Shown: positions 10,861 through 22,179, counted from the stretch's first letter. The stretch: 33,364 nt of DNA from Elysia marginata (GCA_019649035.1 BMAT01010356.1:330270-363633), one strand, 5' to 3'. Notes: generated by a model from the letters alone, not told the origin. A program made the numbers and translations.

Positions 10861-11490
10861 GTAGCTATGTGAGTCTTTTTTCTTTGCTTGTAGCTATGTG
10901 AGTCNNNNNNNNNNNNNNNNNNNNNNNNNNNNNNNNNNNNNNNNNNNNNNNNNNNNNNNNNNNNNNNNNNNNNNNNNNNNNNNNNNNNNNNNNNNNNNNN
11001 NNNNNNNNNNNNNNNNNNNNNNNNNNNNNNNNNNNNNNNNNNNNNNNNNNNNNNNNNNNNNNNNNNNNNNNNNNNNNNNNNNNNNNNNNNNNNNNNNNNN
11101 NNNNNNNNNNNNNNNNNNNNNNNNNNNNNNNNNNNNNNNNNNNNNNNNNNNNNNNNNNNNNNNNNNNNNNNNNNNNNNNNNNNNNNNNNNNNNNNNNNNN
11201 NNNNNNNNNNNNNNNNNNNNNNNNNNNNNNNNNNNNNNNNNNNNNNNNNNNNNNNNNNNNNNNNNNNNNNNNNNNNNNNNNNNNNNNNNNNNNNNNNNNN
11301 NNNNNNNNNNNNNNNNNNNNNNNNNNNNNNNNNNNNNNNNNNNNNNNNNNNNNNNNNNNNNNNNNNNNNNNNNNNNNNNNNNNNNNNNNNNNNNNNNNNN
11401 NNNNNNNNNNNNNNNNNNNNNNNNNNNNNNNNNNGTAGCCATGCGAGTCTTTATTTCTTTGCTTGTAGCCATGCGAGTCTTTAACAGATG
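10861..11490. repeat. 29/30-bp tandem repeat interrupted by the assembly gap
   Basis: Seen: left of the gap two starts of GTAGCTATGTGAGTC at 10861 and 10890 (29-bp period); right of it two starts of GTAGCCATGCGAGTC at 11435 and 11465 (30-bp period). The unit is a 15-bp core plus a T-rich spacer. The two sides differ by fixed base changes (TAT/CAT, GTG/GCG) and by one base in period, so the array inside the gap has at least two variants. The 30-bp form keeps frame and would encode KDSHGYKQRN repeats on the minus strand; no evidence that it is translated. Confidence 0.9.
10905..11434. other. Assembly gap, 530 N
   Basis: Unknown bases. The flanks are the same tandem repeat, so the gap is most likely an unresolved repeat array; true length cannot be inferred. 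Confidence 0.99.
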
Positions 11491-11950
11491 CAGACTTTGT
11501 GTCTTCCATTTTCCTTCCTCCCTCTCCCTCGCTTTCTTTTTATGTGTCTGACTCTCTGTCTGTCTTTCTGCTTCTCTCTATCTTTGTCCCTTTCCTTTCC
11601 ATCTCTTCATATAATTTATGCCTGTCTTACAACTTTAATTTCTAAACATTTGCACTTAAGTAAGAGCCCATCTGTGTGTCTGTTTACCCTTTTTATCCTT
11701 TTATTCCCCCCAAAGGTTGCTGTCGCTTTAAAAAAATGTTTAACTTTTCGCCTGCAGAAATTTGTCTTTCCACCTTTAATCTTACTTACGTCCACTCTCC
11801 CGCTCTCCTTCCTAGACCACTAAACTAGTGGTCAAGGAAAAAGAGAAAATATGAAACTGAGGTTGGATTATGGGCAGGGGGGGTGTGGATGAGGAAGATA
11901 ATGTTTTATTTTTTCATCCTCTAAGACGCCCTTTCGCCATCTCTCTATAG

Positions 11951-12054
11951 CCCCTACGTGCGCACGTGCCAGGCCGGCTGGCTACTCAAACAGAGCGAGT
12001 CTCTGTCTCTATTGACCGAACTAATCGCAAGTTTGAGACCAAAGCACAGCAGGG
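11951..12054 (+). CDS. Candidate plus-strand exon, CQAGWLLKQSESLSLL
   Basis: Seen: plus strand, acceptor after CGCCATCTCTCTATAG (good pyrimidine tract) and strong donor GCAGGG|GTGAGT. One base carried in, 34 codons, one carried out. The frame reads PYVRTCQAGWLLKQSESL, then SLLTELIASLRPKHSR; it looks amphipathic-helical. It stays open past the donor to a TAA at about 12110, so a terminal exon is an alternative. It contains a 12-bp perfect palindrome (11956-11967). An opposing minus frame (RDRDSLCLSSQPAWHV) is also open with weaker borders. If real, it is antisense to an intron of the minus-strand gene model. Confidence 0.42.
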
Positions 12055-12948
12055 GTGAGTGCAGACACATCAGAAGATGCCGAATGTGGAGAGGTCGGCA
12101 GACTGTGAGTTAAAAAAAAACTAGAAAGATAAGAGCAAATATTTGAGTGAGACAGGAATCCTTGTAGAAAAGATGTTTAAGAGTTGTGAATGGGCAATAG
12201 GAAAGATGAAGTTGAGGTTGGAATATGTAAGGTTGGAGTGTAGGTAAGGGAGATTATTTCTAAAATGAGCAAATTTGTTTTCAATCTATTTATACTGACC
12301 TCTTGAACTCTAATTATTTAAAACTGTTGCAGATATATCAATGTGATTAACATAAACGAGGGTTATTTTATAATGAAGGTATATAGTTTTCTTGAATACC
12401 TTGAAAAAATCAAACCTTTCTATAAATTAAAATCAGACTTTTTCCTTTGGTTTAAAGAAAAAAAACATATCAACAAAATTTAATAATATCAGAAGGTGAC
12501 TCATAAAGAATTAAGTAAACCTTTCAACAAATACTGATGAATGACCGTATAACTCAATGACTATTTCATTACTTATAAAATCGTATCCCGCACAGAGTAA
12601 ATCCGACAAAGCAAGGCTTCATACCACAACGGAACTCTCTCAAAGCGAAACGAAACAAACAAGAGCAACTTATATATATGCATCAAGCATCTTTCCAATT
12701 TTTTTTTACCCTGGATCCAAAAATGAACATAAACAAAGATTTCCAGCACGCTTGATCACAAATCTTTTCCACTTGGATTCTTCATAGAGCTTAAACGCAT
12801 TACTGTTTTTTCGGTATGTTAAAAAGCAATAAATTGTCAATTTTTCCGAGTTTTTTTTAACATTCATTATACATTTTAAGATAATGATTCCCTTAAATAC
12901 ATTTGAGTATACAATAAACATTTGAAAATATAGTATTTGAGTCTAACG

Positions 12949-13104
12949 CACTCTCTCTCTCTCTTTGTGTCTGTCTATCTGTCTATCTGTCTGTCTCTCT
13001 CTGACTCTCTCTCTCTCTCTGTCTCCGTCTCGGTCTCTGTCTCTGCCTCTATCTCTGTCTCTATCTTTGTCTCTGACTTTCTCTCCCTCTCTCACTATCT
13101 ATTT
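12949..13104 (+). repeat. CT / CTGT compound microsatellite
   Basis: TCTG, TCTA and TCTC units in mixed order. The 122-aa frame across it is low complexity. Confidence 0.9.
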
Positions 13105-13401
13105 ATCTCTCTTCCACTACGTCTTTTTTTCTCCCTCTACCTCACTTTTTACTTGTTGAGTTTTTGTTATATAAAGGAAAGAATTTTACAAAACTCTATC
13201 CTACTCCGTGTGCCTCTGGTGTTCACGAAGCTCAGATCAGACTCTTATTCTGCACACTCCAATTTCTTTTCACTCTTTCTGAAATATCTCTCTAGAAGTA
13301 AATAACTTGCATTGATTATTAAATGAAACCTTATTCAACGACGCATTCTTTTTTTTTTCAGACAAACAATTGCCATGTTCTTAGCACGTCTGTACACATA
13401 C

Positions 13402-13461
13402 CTATATAGCGATAACATGATTGTAAATATTTCAAACGGCCAAGAATGGACACAAAAAGTG
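13402..13461 (-). CDS. Possible exon TFCVHSWPFEIF...
   Basis: Seen: minus strand, 60 nt from a TTTCTAG acceptor to a TATAG|GTATGT donor. One base carried in, 19 codons (TFCVHSWPFEIFTIMLSLY), two carried out. The entry phase fits the exit of 15268-15225. The DNA is AT-rich and the frame just upstream (13605-13495) is also open, so the exon structure of this 200-bp stretch is ambiguous. If both are used, a small intron of about 73 bp would separate 13605-13535 from this exon; the phases allow it. Confidence 0.28.
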
Positions 13462-13494
13462 CTAGAAATTTAATAGCTCAGTTCAGACAAATAG

Positions 13495-13605
13495 TTATGA
13501 GGAGATGAATAATTCCTTTGATATATTCTCATACGCATCAAAGTGAACTGTGACAAACACTTGTTGAGCAACGCCCTTCACCCTCACACGTATCCTTTTC
13601 CAGTA
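13495..13605 (-). CDS. Possible terminal exon ending ELFISS-stop
   Basis: Seen: after a TTAGTTAG acceptor on the minus strand a 36-codon frame runs to TAA. It reads YWKRIRVRVKGVAQQVF and then TVHFDAYENISKELFISS. An ATTAAA hexamer (polyadenylation variant) lies about 20 nt past the stop, at 13469-13474. Composition is strikingly protein-like for this AT-rich DNA. The pyrimidine tract is weak, and a donor GAT GC|GTATGA inside would give a shorter internal exon (13535-13605) in phase with 13461-13402. Could be a last exon, an internal exon, or a degenerate coding fragment. Confidence 0.3.
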   Translation of the reverse strand, partial: YWKRIRVRVKGVAQQVFVTVHFDAYENISKELFISS

Positions 13606-14053
13606 CTAACTAATAATTCATTTGAATGGGAGGAGTTCAATAACCGTAAACAGCCCCATATCAAATTAATCATATTCATTTTTCAAAAAAAGTTCGCATT
13701 AACGGGTTTATAAACTAAAAGCGTGCTTTTGCTCAGTTCGAATATAATTTGCTGTTATAGCTTTTTCCACCATCCAAAAATTTGGTTGATAGAACGAAAG
13801 TATCACGTTTGCTTATAAATAATTCTATAAAGTTTTGATAAACAGCTGTGCGAATGAAAATAACCCATATGAAGGGAGAGAATGGGGGGGGGGGGGATAA
13901 AGGAAAAGCAGAAAAAATTAACACTGTGAAATGAGGATAGAAAAAAACAAAACCATGTGACAGAGATTTGACTCATATACTGGTAGAAGAGAAAGACCGA
14001 GGAAAAGGAGAGCGAAAAAGAATAAAAATAAATAAATATGAAAAAGAGAATTA

Positions 14054-14054
14054 C

Positions 14055-14110
<56 letters not shown>

Positions 14111-14112
14111 CA
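14054..14112 (+). repeat. GA microsatellite
   Basis: GA run with AAAG breaks; GA-rich DNA continues to about 14290. Confidence 0.9.
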
Positions 14113-14299
14113 AAAGAACAAGTATAGATAGAGGAAGAGGACAGGTGGAGGAAATGAAGGTAAAACACAGTAGTAGGGAGTCAGAAGAAAAGAAAGAGGA
14201 AATATAGAAAAAGATAGAGAGAGAAGACTGATATAAAGAGTAAAATAAAATAGGGACAGATTAGATGGAGACAGAAAGGGAAAATGGAATATGCATGTG

Positions 14300-15200
14300 G
14301 ACTACGCAAATAGTTCCGCCGAGCGGCTCGGGTGCTTGTACCTGTCACTCCTATAAGGACTTTAAGATCAGAAAAGAAAAATTTGTCAGCCAAACCTAGA
14401 ACAAAATTGAAAACCTGAGGACATAGATCTAGCTTTTACATTCTAGGGTCCAGATGTTTAAAAACGTCTACCCTTGTCAGTACAACAGTCTGAATCTTTT
14501 TCTAGATTTAGTTCAGTTCTGAAGACATACTTGTTTGAAAACTCAAGGGGCAGAAATTCGGAACTCTAAACTTGCAAATTTATCTTTTCCATGTTTTGCA
14601 CTTCATATATCAATTTTTATTTTTCAATTGATTCTTCCATTTCAAATTGTCTACGTTACTTATGTTTTGTAAACTTGTATGAAAGAAACTATGTAGTTTT
14701 ATTTTTCACGCTTGGAAACTTTTTTATATAGTAAAAGGCGTTATATAAAGCTACATAATATTTCTATTATTCTTAACAAGTAAAACTGAAACAAGTCTTT
14801 CTTCACTGTATCATTTGTAGAATTTCCCAAAGAAACCCTTGAACAAAAGGGGGAAAACATTATACAAAAATACATAATCATTTGTGTGGAAAGATTCAGA
14901 GAAAGAGAACAAGCAGTTGGCTTGTCAAAATGACAATGATAAGAAAATAGTTTGCACCATACGTTTCTTTAGGCGATCAAAGTTGGACAGATGTAGATAA
15001 GGGGGGTCTAAGGCTAGCCTATTTAGCAAACGAATTAAAACTTATCTGTAAACTATTTATTTATACTGATAGATTAATACTAAATATTATATTAACTTTT
15101 CAAATTTTGAATGTGGCACTTCTTCCTTTTGGATAAATCGAACAACAAAAAACACTTGTTTGCTTTCCCTTTTTCTACCTTCTTCCCTCGTAAAAAAATA
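14300..15200. other. No supported feature
   Basis: AT-rich. A short GC patch (14309-14345, GCCGAGCGGCTCGGG) recalls a tRNA A box but has no B box. Confidence 0.5.
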
Positions 15201-15224
15201 ATGAATATTTATTCTCAAGCTCAC

Positions 15225-15268
15225 CAAAATTCGTCCTCAGAAATAGAACATGACTCTTCTGACGCAAT
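15225..15268 (-). CDS. Candidate 44-nt acidic exon
   Basis: Seen: minus strand, acceptor after TCATCAGTCAATTTCTAG and donor TTTTG|GTGAGC. The open frame reads IASEESCSISEDEF with two bases carried out. It enters in phase 0, which fits the exit of 21021-20890. Ser/Glu/Asp-rich segments like this are typical of linkers or phosphorylation-site regions (inference from composition only). Short, so support rests on the two good splice sites and phase agreement. Confidence 0.42.
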
Positions 15269-15269
15269 C

Positions 15270-16319
15270 TAGAAATTGACTGATGACCGAAAAATTTGAA
15301 CGCGCGATGAGAAATGTATGGTTTTTGCATTTACACAAAACCAACACCTCCCCATCACACTAACAAGGCCACGGTGCAATGAATCCAACAAAAACTTCCC
15401 TCAAACAAAGGAAAACGTAAATTTAATATTGAAGAGAAAAAAAATGTTCACCATATTCATGATAAGGTTTCTTGTAAGCTATCGATATGAAATAAATTTA
15501 AAAAAACATCTGTTTGACTTGTAAAAAAATTATTTCTTGTCTTCATTTTCAAATACAAACAAGTTAATCAAATTGTTCTTATTTTCGTTCACTCGTTCGG
15601 TCATTAATTATTCAATAATTTATGTTTGTACTTATAATTTATTTATTACTTTTTATGACAACTAACAAAAAGCCCAATTACAAAATAGCCCTGCTTGGCA
15701 AAGACAGAACTACATTAAAAGAGGATGCGCACTTAAGGTAGTTGTCAGGTCTCAGGCGATGGCTCGTTGGATCCGTTCAATCGATAAATCGGATTAAACG
15801 CTGTTTTCTATAAAACCCAGTACACGAAATAAGGTTGAATATGATAATAGACAAAAACTTGAGCATTGCCAGGATATGACCGTTGCTAGTTCAAGTTTTA
15901 AGATTATCTTCCATATGAAAAATTGCTAGAGTAGGCCTAGGGTGAAATTCAACATTTTTTTTTTCGAAAACGTGATATCAGGGCTCATAAAATTAACAAA
16001 CATGTTTTTTGGTTTATTTAGAAAAATTAACATGGACACTGTGAAGCCTTGAAATATAAAACATAATATATAACATGATCTCAGTCTTATGAGTGAAAAT
16101 TCATTGTTAATACAAAGTCCTAGTTTTGAAGAAAAAAATTGATTCCAGAATCAATAAGCTACTACTTACCCAATGTAATCAATCATTATAATTAATAAGT
16201 AAATAGTTTACATAGTGGGACTAGCTTTTGTGGGTCATCCGTTTAAAACAAAACAAAACAAAGGGATTCGCTCTTTACGAATGATTGTGTAGTCATTCTG
16301 ACAACGAGGCAAACATCCC
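15270..16319. other. No supported feature
   Basis: AT-rich. A GC-richer segment at 15720-15800 may be an old repeat; no partner found in the window. Confidence 0.5.
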
Positions 16320-16650
16320 TGGAAGTGGAGGGCTTAGTGGTCTGGTCAATCGTCTGATATGGCTGTGGTAGCAGCAAGTGGTGCAGGTTCGATTCTTACT
16401 CTGTTCATAATTGTCTTTTTCTCTCTATCTTCTTGCCTGTTGCTAGACATATAGTTGTGATCTTCTTACTTAACAAATAGCTTCTGATAGTGAGCAGTCC
16501 TAGAAACCCCACTCTATACCGATCGATTCGTCAATACAGTCTGGGGCATCGTTCACCGAGTATCTATTTACGCCCAGAGGGTATCTATTCGGTATCAATA
16601 AATCGACTGCTCTCACAGTTAAAACACCCTAGACTGCTCAAATTCCTATA
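16320..16650 (+). mobile_element. Second tRNA-headed SINE-like element
   Basis: Seen: A-box-like GGGCTTAGTGG (16330-16340) and perfect B box GGTTCGATTC (16386-16395). The 3' part holds GGGGCATC, TATCAATAA.TCGA and AGACTGCTC, shared with 17920-18036. The spacing of A and B boxes is a little long for a plain tRNA. The limits are approximate; the element may end near 16650 after AGACTGCTC. A different family from the 27.4-kb SINE. Confidence 0.6.
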
Positions 16651-17214
16651 GGGGTGATCATTAAATACTACTCTACCTAAATTACTTTAGAACTGAATTA
16701 CATAGCTGCACCCCCATGGGCACATACACAGATAAACCCGAAGGAAAAAAGAAAACACGGATTTTTAGATATGGCTTTATTCCACAGCATCACCATTAAG
16801 CGATTGATTCAACACAATGAGACTCGCGGCATAAATATTTATTATCAGATGCTTCCAGAGTGCTTTACCATCAGGTCATCGGCGGTCGGTGATGACGATG
16901 AGATTATACTGAGGTGTGCAAAGAAACGCAGAGATGAATAAAGGACATAACTCACTACAAGTATTCAGCATTGGAACCTATTTTTGGTTTACTTTATAAA
17001 CTAATAATAAATGTTTTTTAACAATAATATTGATCGCCTGACCAGTTTATTTTTCATTCATTGATCTCATTACTTTTTTATTTATGTTTTTTTTTGTCAT
17101 TATTAATTCTTGTGTTTCTGAAGACACTAAAAATATAGTTACCATATTAAGGATTACATTCTTGGTACAAGCATTTTTGCAAGATTTAGAAACACAGCCC
17201 TGCTTAGCTAACAT
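16651..17214. other. No supported feature
   Basis: AT-rich stretch between the 16.3-kb element and the tRNA-like head near 17215. Confidence 0.5.
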
Positions 17215-17298
17215 AGCAGCCTATCAAACTGACGCACTCTAAGCTTCCGATTTTTAGACGACAGAGCGTTTGATCTGCTAGATCGACCACGCTCTTCA
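17215..17298 (-). mobile_element. Degenerate tRNA-like head, minus strand
   Basis: Seen on the minus strand: TGGTCGATCTAGCAG, then ACGCTCTGTCGTCTAAAAAT, CGGAAG and a poor B box AGTTTGATAGG. The order matches a tRNA-derived head, but both boxes are decayed. Confidence 0.3.
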
Positions 17299-17610
17299 AA
17301 GTAAGGCTGCTTCCAGTTGATCACAGCAAGAAAAGGGCCAGATGAACTTTAAATCTTAAAGTATAATCTGATAAAACATAAATGTTGTTGGGCAAAATAT
17401 AAAAGAAAATTTTAATTTCGCTGAAAAAAATTGAAAAAAAACGAGACAGAAAAACATGACTAAATGGTAACAAACTTAATTGAAAAATTGTTCCAAAGCT
17501 TGGTATCTTTTATTTCAAAGATTGAGCAAGCATCGGGCTCTACAACTACGCTAAAAAGTTTCCATCTGTTCCTCAAAGGTGTCCATTGTCATCTGTGACT
17601 GAAGAGTGCC

Positions 17611-17641
17611 ATCATCATCATCCTCATCATCATCATCATTA
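17611..17641 (+). repeat. CAT trinucleotide repeat
   Basis: About ten CAT units with one CCT. Gives a poly-Ser frame with no other support. Confidence 0.9.
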
Positions 17642-17919
17642 TTCGACCGCAATATTCCGATCACATTCCAGCTCTATACTTTTATTCTGGTGTTTTTTCC
17701 AGAGATGTTAAAAACTTTTGTGATCTCTAAAATGGTTCTATCACTACAAATATCCCACTTCATTTTTTTCATAATATTATCAAGGTCAACACTAAAATTA
17801 ATTTTTCAGAAACAGTAGTTTTACTTCTACAGTCGAGAAATTAATCTTTTTCAGCCGACACTCAATTTATACCACGCTACGTTTTATATCAAACACACAT
17901 AAAAAAAACTCGACTCCAA

Positions 17920-18036
17920 CGATCAATGCGTAAAGACCCAGTGTGCGGGGCATCAGTTACTAAGTATCCATGAAAGTCCCGGAATATCAATAAGTCGAAA
18001 TTTTTCTACATTTTAATGGCCCAAGACTGCTCTATT
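17920..18036 (+). repeat. 3' fragment of the 16.3-kb element
   Basis: Seen: aligns with 16519-16645 in the order CGATC, GGGGCATC, AGTATC, GGAATATCAATAAGTCGA and CCAAGACTGCTC, with substitutions and indels. It lacks a tRNA-like head, so it is a 5'-truncated or decayed copy. The 78-aa frame that begins at 18039 starts just past it and has no further support. Confidence 0.6.
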
Positions 18037-18360
18037 TCGTGATGAAAACGCGAGGGATTTCGGGGATCTCCGATTACAACATAATATCGACACACAGCGC
18101 GTACCAGACGCTGGGCTATGAAGCGCTTAGAGAAGACAGTCATAGATCTAGTAAAGAAAGAAAAGGGACTTCTTTTGCTCTAGCAAGTGGGGTAAAATTG
18201 GCTGGGCTAGCCATAGTTTTATTAGTAGTACAAAATGACATATGGAAGCAAAAGACAGTGGGTTTTATGTTTTAAAAAAGAGTAAATAAAACGTTGCTAG
18301 ATTGTGTGCCACTTTAAACAAAATTTAACCTCAGTAGGCAGAGAGAAAGATTGCAGAACT

Positions 18361-18364
<4 letters not shown>

Positions 18365-18397
<33 letters not shown>

Positions 18398-18415
18398 AGA
18401 GACGGAGGGAGAGAC
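18365..18415 (+). repeat. GA microsatellite
   Basis: Pure GA run then GACGGAGGGA. A second GA/G-rich patch ends in G8 at 18866-18873. Confidence 0.9.
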
Positions 18416-20190
18416 TGGAATATGCGACGTTTCCACACACCATTGTAAGTAGCTCTGTGGTTAAAGGCTTCTGGGTTTTAAAAACTGAGAAAAAAAATTA
18501 CAATTAGGCATCCATTACTAAGCACTAAGAGAGATAAAAAGAAAGGACAAGCATACACATAGACAGAAAGACAAATTATTAACAAAATTAAGAAAGAACA
18601 CTACAGTAAGATCACATCGTGGGGCTAAGAAGAAAAAAAATACACAAACTTCAGCAATTCGAACAGTTTTCCAACTTGAATAGGCTTCTGTTATACAATA
18701 GCGCAACTTCCGACAAAACCTTCAGATTACGTTCTAGGGATTTCTTTTTCCTGTATTTCTTCGGGTATCCTTTTAGAACAGGATAACCTAATAGAGAGGC
18801 TTATAAAGCCCGACATTTAACCTCAGAGTAAGAGAGAGTAATAGAGAGAGAGGGGGAGAGGGAGAGGGGGGGGAGTTTGCTTTTCATTCACCCATTTCAT
18901 CATTGACCTATCTCAAAAGAGGAAAGCTAGCAAACATCGGTAAAAGTAATATCAAGGGGAAAATATGATAGAGAAAAGCGCACCAGAAAAATATGAGATG
19001 CACCGATTATAGGCAAAAAAGAAAAGACAGCACGATACCAAAAGCTAAAAATATCGATATGGGGGTGGATTTGGGGAGGGACTCGCATTGAAGTTCTATT
19101 TGCCACCGTAAAACAGATCGTAAGTCCAGCAAGTTAGTTTTTTAAAATTTATTTCCTTATGCCATATAAACAGAATAAGTAAACTAAAAAATATTTCTTT
19201 CTTTAAATGGTCACCCAGCACTTTAAACGTATAACTAGTTCTTTTTAATGACTGAGAATGTAAAGACAGCGAGCAAATCCATAGCAAAGTAACCCACTGC
19301 CACAAGTGCCAAGAAAAATTAGGATCTTAATCCTTATTATCTGACGCTAGTACTAAGAGTTTGTTAACGCTTAGGAGATCGGAACAATGGGAAAGAAAAC
19401 GGGTTAAGAGAAATCGAAATCGAGATATTGATTGACATCAGTCTATCACAGTTTAAAATTGGCTTCTTTACATGCGCGAAGTATCGTCGCCCTGAAAAAC
19501 ATATATTCGTTAAAGAACGAAAAAAAATATTTTAAAAAATCATTTAGGCACTCGAAATATAGCAGTAGTTGAGGTGTTTGAACTAGTTTGGAATAAAAAT
19601 ATCATAATCTTTCGCAATACATTTAAGTTTCTTTAAACATTATATCAAATTAAGGCATAAGGTGTAAGACATAATAAAAGCTCGAACCCTTTATTCATAT
19701 TTAGCTTGCTGCATTGCACAGAGCGCTGAAATCTCTTATTCTCCTTCGAAAAGAAATCTTATTACATTTCGGTGACACGATAAGGAATTAGAATGGAATA
19801 TGAAATCCAGGCTGCACACGCTATAATACACATCTCATGCCCAGTAGCATTACTCTTGTTAATCTTATGAAATAGGCGTATGATAGCCATGGCTATAGTT
19901 TACCTTGAGGGGTTGATACGAAATACAGAGAGAAGAAAAGCTTATTCGTTTAGCAGTACGGGACTACAGTATGTTAAGCTGTTCATATCAATACCAGTCT
20001 GCTTGATGTAAGAGTAGAGAGGACGACTTGAAATTACTGTCGAGGTGTGTGTGGGGGGGGGGAGACAAAATACGGGCCCATCAAATTGTAAAAGCATACA
20101 GGTTTTTCATTAACGTTAATAGAAGAATATTATTCGACTTTCATTTGGTTTTTATTACCAAAGCCAGAGCAAAATTATCCTTTACACATC
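18416..20190. other. No supported feature apart from a weak exon
   Basis: AT-rich intron-like DNA; G10 run at 20053-20062. Confidence 0.5.
19215..19251 (-). CDS. Weak exon candidate after a strong acceptor
   Basis: Seen: a very good minus-strand acceptor (CTGTCTTTACATTCTCAG) is followed by the frame SLKRTSYTFKVLG, which runs to a poor donor (CTGG|GTGACC). If that donor is not used, the frame stays open to a stop at 19096. The exit phase does not match the next candidate exon. Only the acceptor is persuasive. Confidence 0.2.
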
Positions 20191-20192
20191 AG

Positions 20193-20224
20193 ATCTCTCT
20201 CTCTCCCTCTCTTCTCTCTCTCTG

Positions 20225-20303
<79 letters not shown>

Positions 20304-20307
20304 CTCT
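20193..20307 (+). repeat. Long CT microsatellite
   Basis: CT with a CTCTGT block, then about 70 bp of nearly pure CT; a shorter one follows at 20457-20517. Confidence 0.93.
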
Positions 20308-20889
20308 GTATCTCGAAAGATCAAAATCTCGTTTTCTACGTCTGAAACATACACATTCTCAAAACGTTACGTATGTGTAAAGAAGCAAATACCACGTTAT
20401 GTGTACGTGTATTACAAAAGGCAAAAAGTTAAAAAAATAACTTGTCTACCTTTCTCTTACTCTGTCTCTCAGTCTCTCTCTCCATGTCTCTCTCTCTCTC
20501 TCTGTCTCTCTCTCTAGGTAAATCTACATCTTTGCACACAAACAATGTTCTCTGAACGTAAATATAGGAAACAAAACAAAGAAAACAGTCTACTACTTAC
20601 AAGAGCATATTTTTTCTACATACAACTATCTGTCTCTCTAACTCTTCGAAACTATTTCTTTCCCCCTTTCTCTCTCCATTTACTGTCTTTATCTTTATCC
20701 TTTTTCTTTCCCACTCTTTTTTTTCTCTTTTTCTGTCCTTCCTCTGTCGCTCTATTACTTTATTTCTCATCTTTCTCTCTCAGTCTTTCTCTATTTCTGT
20801 TTGTTAGTGAATGTGTATGTTTTACATTACCACAATTAAAAAAATAATACGTACGAAAGGTTCACTGACCCTTGGCTACTACAACTTAC

Positions 20890-21021
20890 AGCAGTTTGGT
20901 ATGTGCTTAACCTGAAGTGACCCTCTGACTCCAGCCTGACCCTCGAGGCCATGTGGTCATCGGTCAGATCAGGCCAACTCTTCAGGCCGTGCAAAGCCAG
21001 GACGTCGATCAACAGGTTACA
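20890..21021 (-). CDS. Candidate 132-nt exon, phase 0/0
   Basis: Seen: minus strand, 44 codons between a TCACAG acceptor and a strong donor (ACTGCT|GTAAGT). The frame contains LLIDVLALHGLKSWPDL, then DDHMASRVRLESEGHF, and ends STYQTA. Most codons in its 5' three-quarters end in G or C, while the surrounding DNA is AT-rich, which is strong evidence for coding on this strand. The acceptor has a modest pyrimidine tract. A competing donor at CAG|GTTAAG inside the exon is weaker. The plus-strand frames here are also open because of the high GC, but have poorer codon use. Product unrecognised; it looks like a helical cytosolic segment. Confidence 0.55.
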
Positions 21022-21751
21022 CTGTGACTGGCACACATGATAGATCTAGTAAGTACCGGTACGGTAGTAGTTTAGTACTGTTGATGCCACAGCCAGTCGC
21101 ATGCGGACTCGGCGCGACAACTCCGCTGCTAACGATCGATAAGCTCGCTGACCAAGTCATACAAACCTGGCGGTCTGCGAAAGTAAATTTGAGAAACAGT
21201 TTCCTTTTTATTTGGTGGTAGGCTAGGGGCGGAGGGACACGTGGGGTTATAGAAACATTCTGTAAAATGGCACAAATAGCAGAAGTAAACAGCATTTCAT
21301 TCAGCGTATTTTCCTCTAGAATGGCCTAAACATATTACAAGGGTTCACGGATAAGCCATTGCCAACCAAATTGCCCTCTAAACACTTAGAGAAGCAGTAA
21401 TAATTATAGCACAGCACTCAATTAGCGTACTGACAAGAACTTTGACTGTGCGTGCTAAGTTTGTGTTTGTCTTAATACGGCCAGCGCAAAAGATTCGAAT
21501 GTCGGAGCTTCTAACTAAAAAAAAAAACTTCCAGGGGTAGATCTATTCCTGTCATCTCTATATTTGGAATCAAAAGTAGTTCGAATGGCTTTCTGAAAAT
21601 TTGGTTTACTTCATGCAATTTTTAACGTATGGAACCTTCGATAAAAAATGGTTTAAAATATCAACGTCTGATGAATTAAAATATCAAACTCCTGTAGTGT
21701 GGTTGCGAGACATTTAATCCCTGCGTGAGGCGAGAGAACCTATCAAAAAGG

Positions 21752-21862
21752 AGTCTTTTCTAAGCACTAAACGCCGATCTGCCAAGCCATGGCTTGAACC
21801 CCGGCCCTCTCTGTGAGAAAGCAGAGCGTCGACAAACTCAGCTAATCTAGTTGATACGACCG
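21752..21862 (-). mobile_element. tRNA-like SINE head, minus strand
   Basis: Seen on the minus strand: A-box-like TTAGCTGAGTTTG, a perfect 5-bp anticodon-type stem CTCTG/CAGAG around CTTTCTCA, and a B box GGTTCAAGCC close to consensus. The body that should follow (below 21752) is not matched elsewhere in the window. A decayed pseudo-tRNA is the alternative. Confidence 0.55.
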
Positions 21863-22179
21863 GCGTGAAAGCGATAAGACATACAAGCATGCTCTTTGTG
21901 TGGGAAACTGTAGAATTGTCAGGGAACTTCTCAAGTCACAAAACTGGAGTCGGAGTATTATTTCACAAAAATAATGCACAAAGCAACATACTTGTGATCC
22001 TTGGACCGGATCAAAAGAAAACGATAAGGATAGAAGAGAAAAAAAAAGGTACAGCAGAAAAAAGAAAAAGAACAGATCGGCAACGGTTACAAGTTTAGTA
22101 CAGCAACAACACTGGGGAAATTTTCAAGTAGTTATTTAGGCAGACTGCAACTCTTTCTAATCTGGCCTCTTCTCTTTTT

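Noticed and set aside
10865-11551. 214-, 192- and 217-codon ORFs
   Set aside because: They consist almost wholly of N and the flanking 29/30-bp repeat.
14309-14345. tRNA-Leu-like A box
   Set aside because: No B box or tRNA fold follows.
16171-16200. Minus-strand donor TTGG|GTAAGT
   Set aside because: No acceptor and no open frame upstream.
21017-21295. 92-aa minus-strand and 65-aa plus-strand frames
   Set aside because: GC-rich segment is open in several frames; the exon with a good donor (21021-20890) uses a different extent.
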